Made by a program: the position numbers and the translations under genes. From assembly GCA_902800055.1 (NCBI GenBank), contig CADCCW010000006.1:32810-96809 (forward strand): a stretch of DNA of 64,000 bases, in the 5' to 3' direction. Positions 51,037 to 64,000 of the stretch are shown here, in pieces. The notes beneath the pieces are model-generated. The model did no database searches, was not told the origin of the DNA, and saw only the letters and a list, made by a program, of their open reading frames with translations. The DNA comes from an uncultured bacterium (GTDB lineage Bacteria; Verrucomicrobiota; Kiritimatiellia; RFP12; UBA1067). The stretch's first letter is position 1. Each line of letters starts with the position of its first letter.

Positions 51037-52910
51037 TGCTCGGCCGGACCCCCTTCCGCATGCTCCAGACGTTCCCACTCGGCGTCCTCTATCTTCTTCC
51101 ACTCGCGCCGGTCGGTCTTCAGCTTCTCGTCGATCCGCTTGCGCTCGATCTTGCGCAGCGCGCGCTCGTGGTCGATCTCTGCCTCGCGACGCTCGTACTT
51201 TACGTCGGCCTTCTCGCGGCGGCGGTCGTTCGCGTTCTTGCGCTCCAGCTCGCGCTGACGGCGCAGCTCGTCGACGACCTCGGTGTCGTCCTCCAGCTTC
51301 TCAGCCTCCTCGATGTCGCGCAGCCTCGCCGACTGCAGGCGGACGAGCGTCTCGGCGTTGAGGTCGACGACGTGCGGCGTGAGGATGAACATCCGCTGCA
51401 CCGTCTCGTTGCGCGAGGACTTGCCGCCGAAGATCCACCCGATCCACGGGATGTCGCGCAGGTACGGAATGCCCCAGCCGGCGTCTTCCTCGATGTCGCG
51501 CAAGTACCCGGCGAGCATGATCGACTCGTCCTCGAACACCGCCGTCTGCGTCTGGAGGGTCGAGGAGCGAGTCATCGGCATCGCGTCGACGGTAATGGAC
51601 TCGAAGCCGCCGTCGTCCAGCTCAAGCGAAAGCCACACCTGGTTCGGGATGTTGGTGGAGATGGACGGCAGGATGCGCGGCTTGACCTGGAGCCGAGTAC
51701 CGGCCGTGACCTCCGCCAGCGTCGCCACCTCGGTACCGACGACTCTGGCGTGGTAGCTCTGCGAGTCGGTCATCTCGGCGGCGAGGTTGTTGACGGTCAG
51801 GAGCGAGGTCCGGGAGATCGAACGCGCCTTCCCCTTCTCGCGCAGCGCCGTGAGCGAAGCCGAGATCTCGTAGGACGAGTGCGCGTGGGTCAGCGCGCCG
51901 GCGAGCCCCATCCCCGCAAGCTCCGCGGGCGAGAACAGGTTGGCGGCGTTCTGTCCGATCGCGCCATGGGTATCGCTGTGGCGGTCGCGGAATGCCAGCG
52001 AAAGCTGCCAGTCGAGCGCGTCCTTCCGCGAAAGCTCCACCACTGTGACGTCGATCTCCACCAGCTTCTGCGGAACGTCGAGCTCTCGGATGAGCCGTTC
52101 GTACATCGGCATGCGCGAGACTGCGTCGCGCACGACCACGGCGTTGAGCCGGTTCTCGGCGCGGATGACCGGATGGTACGACGACAGCTGCCGCGCCTCC
52201 AGGAGCGTCAGCTCGTTGGTCACCGAAAGTTCCCTCGAGTTGCTCCCCTGGTCCCTGCCCATGATCTCCTCCAGCAGCCGCGCGACGCCGCGGATCGTCA
52301 TCGTCGACTCGGGGCTGTTCGCCCTGAAGCTCACGTCGTCCGCCCATGTGTACCTGAGCGGGAATATCCGCGCCTCGACCTCGTTGAAGGTGCGCTTCTC
52401 GCGCAGCCGGTCGGCCTTTCCGATCATCTCCGCCACCAGCGCCACGTAGCGCGGCGGCCCGGACACCATCACCAGCTCGTCGTTGGAGGTGGTCTTCAGC
52501 GGGAAGCGCGCGTCCTCCACCCCGAGCTCCGCCAGCATCGAGCGCACCTCGCCCGCCTTCATGTACTGCAGGTCGATCAGCATCGTCGCAATCTCTCCGG
52601 AGCTGTAGAGGTAGAGCGCCGCCCCGTCGTAGTACCAGATCAGGTTGTGCGTCGTCGCCACCTTGTCGAGGAACTCGGCCGGCGTCACGTCCTTGAAGCT
52701 GCCCGAGAAGTTCCCGGCCACCGTCGGCGACATCACCACCGAGAGACCCTCGGCCACCGCGAAGGTATCGAGCGCCACCCTAAGGTCCATGTCGCGCGCG
52801 ACGAGCGTGTAGAGCGGCAGCTTCCAAGGTATCGGAGCTGCGTCGGCGCGGAACGCCGTCAGCGACGCCAAAGCTGCCAATACGCAGACCGCCTGTTTCC
52901 ATTGTCTCAT
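51033..52910 (-). CDS. sctC: T3SS outer-membrane secretin SctC with charged C-terminal extension
   Basis: A 625-residue secretin: signal peptide (AVCVLAALASLTAFRADAAP), N0/N1-like domains (LYTLVARDMDLRVALDTFAV, YSSGEIATMLIDLQYMKAGE), the central ring-building NELTLLEARQLSSYHPVIRA region, and the secretin core (VVELSRKDALDWQLSLAFRD, SISTNIPNQVWLSLELDDGG, FEDESIMLAGYLRDIEEDAG, GIPYLRDIPWIGWIFGG, MFILTPHVVDLNAE). After about residue 520 it has a roughly 100-residue Arg/Glu/Lys-rich helical tail (NDRRREKADVKYERREAEID). Secretins usually end near the core or with a short pilotin-binding tail, so this tail is unusual. Confidence 0.92.
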   Translation of the reverse strand: MRQWKQAVCVLAALASLTAFRADAAPIPWKLPLYTLVARDMDLRVALDTFAVAEGLSVVMSPTVAGNFSGSFKDVTPAEFLDKVATTHNLIWYYDGAALYLYSSGEIATMLIDLQYMKAGEVRSMLAELGVEDARFPLKTTSNDELVMVSGPPRYVALVAEMIGKADRLREKRTFNEVEARIFPLRYTWADDVSFRANSPESTMTIRGVARLLEEIMGRDQGSNSRELSVTNELTLLEARQLSSYHPVIRAENRLNAVVVRDAVSRMPMYERLIRELDVPQKLVEIDVTVVELSRKDALDWQLSLAFRDRHSDTHGAIGQNAANLFSPAELAGMGLAGALTHAHSSYEISASLTALREKGKARSISRTSLLTVNNLAAEMTDSQSYHARVVGTEVATLAEVTAGTRLQVKPRILPSISTNIPNQVWLSLELDDGGFESITVDAMPMTRSSTLQTQTAVFEDESIMLAGYLRDIEEDAGWGIPYLRDIPWIGWIFGGKSSRNETVQRMFILTPHVVDLNAETLVRLQSARLRDIEEAEKLEDDTEVVDELRRQRELERKNANDRRREKADVKYERREAEIDHERALRKIERKRIDEKLKTDRREWKKIEDAEWERLEHAEGGPAEQ

Positions 52911-52922
52911 TTTACATTCTCC

Positions 52923-53372
52923 TCAAGGCCGTATCATCATCGTTTTGTCCACGTCCTCGCCGTCTTCGCCGCCGGACTTGCGGCTTTCGACGCGGTCCCT
53001 CCACCAGTCGCAGGAATCCATGAAAGTCTCGAAGAGCCGCTTCAGCTCGTGCACTCCGGCGTCGGCCGGCGCGTCCTGCCACAGGATCGCGCGCCGGTTG
53101 CCGTACGCGAGCGACGCGTCTTCCTTCAGCATCCGCCCCGCCGAGTACTCCGCCAGCTTCGGCAGCAGCGACTCGTCGTCCGTAAGCTCGCAGCTGAGCA
53201 CCAGCCTCCCGCCGGCCTCCTCCGCCGACACCTCGACGCCGTCCACGCGCAGAATGGACGAGACCGCGCCCCTGGATGCCCTCTCCGGGTATCCAATGGC
53301 CCTCATCAGGCGTGCGACCGAGGTTTCGCCGGCCGGCTGCCTCGGCTTAGCGTCTATGGCGTCTTCAGTCAT
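52923..53372 (-). CDS. First gene of the T3SS operon: CesT-like chaperone
   Basis: A 149-residue acidic protein with the class I chaperone layout: VARLMRAIGYPERASRGAV, SSILRVDGVEVSAEEAGG, LVLSCELTDDESLLPKLAEY and SAGRMLKEDASLAYGNRRAIL with VHELKRLFETFMDSCDWWRD. It is the first gene after the promoter at 53387 and ends 12 bases before sctC. Its partner could be an effector or translocator encoded elsewhere. No effector gene is next to it. Confidence 0.65.
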   Translation of the reverse strand: MTEDAIDAKPRQPAGETSVARLMRAIGYPERASRGAVSSILRVDGVEVSAEEAGGRLVLSCELTDDESLLPKLAEYSAGRMLKEDASLAYGNRRAILWQDAPADAGVHELKRLFETFMDSCDWWRDRVESRKSGGEDGEDVDKTMMIRP

Positions 53373-53386
53373 CCTCTTTTTCGCGC

Positions 53387-53395
53387 ATTATACCA
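53387..53395 (-). promoter_or_regulatory. Extended -10 promoter of the type III secretion operon
   Basis: Minus strand TGGTATAAT preceded by AATTTT, with TATAAT at 53387-53392 and 14 bases to the first ATG (53372). This is the only such box in the 20-kb operon, so the operon may be a single transcript down to the ECF sigma gene at 33576. Confidence 0.65.
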
Positions 53396-53418
53396 AAAAT
53401 TTCGTGGTTCATGTGAAA

Positions 53419-64000
<10,582 letters not shown>

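Overview
The window looks like a chromosomal piece of a Gram-negative bacterium of the PVC superphylum, most likely a gut- or animal-associated Kiritimatiellota/Lentisphaerota/Verrucomicrobiota-type organism. The reasons are an injectisome operon with a Chlamydia-like sctD-E-F-G order, a DUF4838 lipoprotein, a stand-alone AICAR formyltransferase, a giant repetitive surface protein and high-GC housekeeping genes. The taxonomic call is inference; no rRNA is present. Almost all genes lie on the minus strand.

Region 1 (1-12100, minus) is a surface polysaccharide operon. In transcription order it has a broken flippase fragment, an intact Wzx-like flippase, a GNT-I-like transferase, two GT4 enzymes, an O-antigen polymerase/ligase, GT2, two more GT4, a hexapeptide acyltransferase, an FdtA-type sugar ketoisomerase, a sugar formyltransferase-like enzyme and a FemAB/GNAT-like protein cut by the window edge. 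By eye this region and the next are more AT-rich than the rest.

Region 2 (12170-20256, minus) looks like a defence island. It holds three TIR-like proteins (two of the ThsB/DUF1863 kind), a SLOG-patatin fusion, a small two-TM protein, an HNH-like protein, an unknown Cys/His-containing membrane protein, and a DUF3791-DUF3990-DUF3791 toxin-antitoxin-like cassette. My leading hypothesis is an undescribed Thoeris-like system in which TIR-made nucleotide signals activate a SLOG-gated phospholipase. This is the most interesting part of the window.

Region 3 (20307-33193) is mixed: an HTH-DUF4838 fusion, a NusG/RfaH-like factor coupled to a DEAD-box helicase, tRNA-Asn, then on the plus strand dCMP deaminase, tpiA, an LRR lipoprotein and DUF192. 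Back on the minus strand follow a CcdA-thioredoxin fusion, a HIT protein, a frameshifted AICAR formyltransferase, a MATE-GNAT fusion and two lipoproteins. Several of these genes share an extended -10 box (TGGTATAAT) placed 7-9 nt before the start codon, which predicts leaderless or nearly leaderless mRNAs.

Region 4 (33242-53395, minus) is one long, tightly overlapping type III secretion operon: chaperone, sctC, AIM24-like, sctW, chaperone, unknown, sctV, sctD, sctE-like, sctF (frameshifted), sctG-like, sctI, sctJ, TPR chaperone, sctK, sctL, sctN, sctO, sctP (long repeat ruler), sctQ, sctR, sctS, sctT, sctU and an ECF sigma factor, plus a small possibly secreted protein. Region 5 (53419-64000) is the 3' part of a giant, nine-module, glycine-rich surface protein.

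A recurring feature is short tandem repeats of 7-9 bp (at least seven sequence families), both between genes and in frame inside genes (two glycosyltransferases, sctD, sctK and the DUF4838 gene). They sit mostly at domain linkers or gene ends and look like ORF-compatible selfish repeats.
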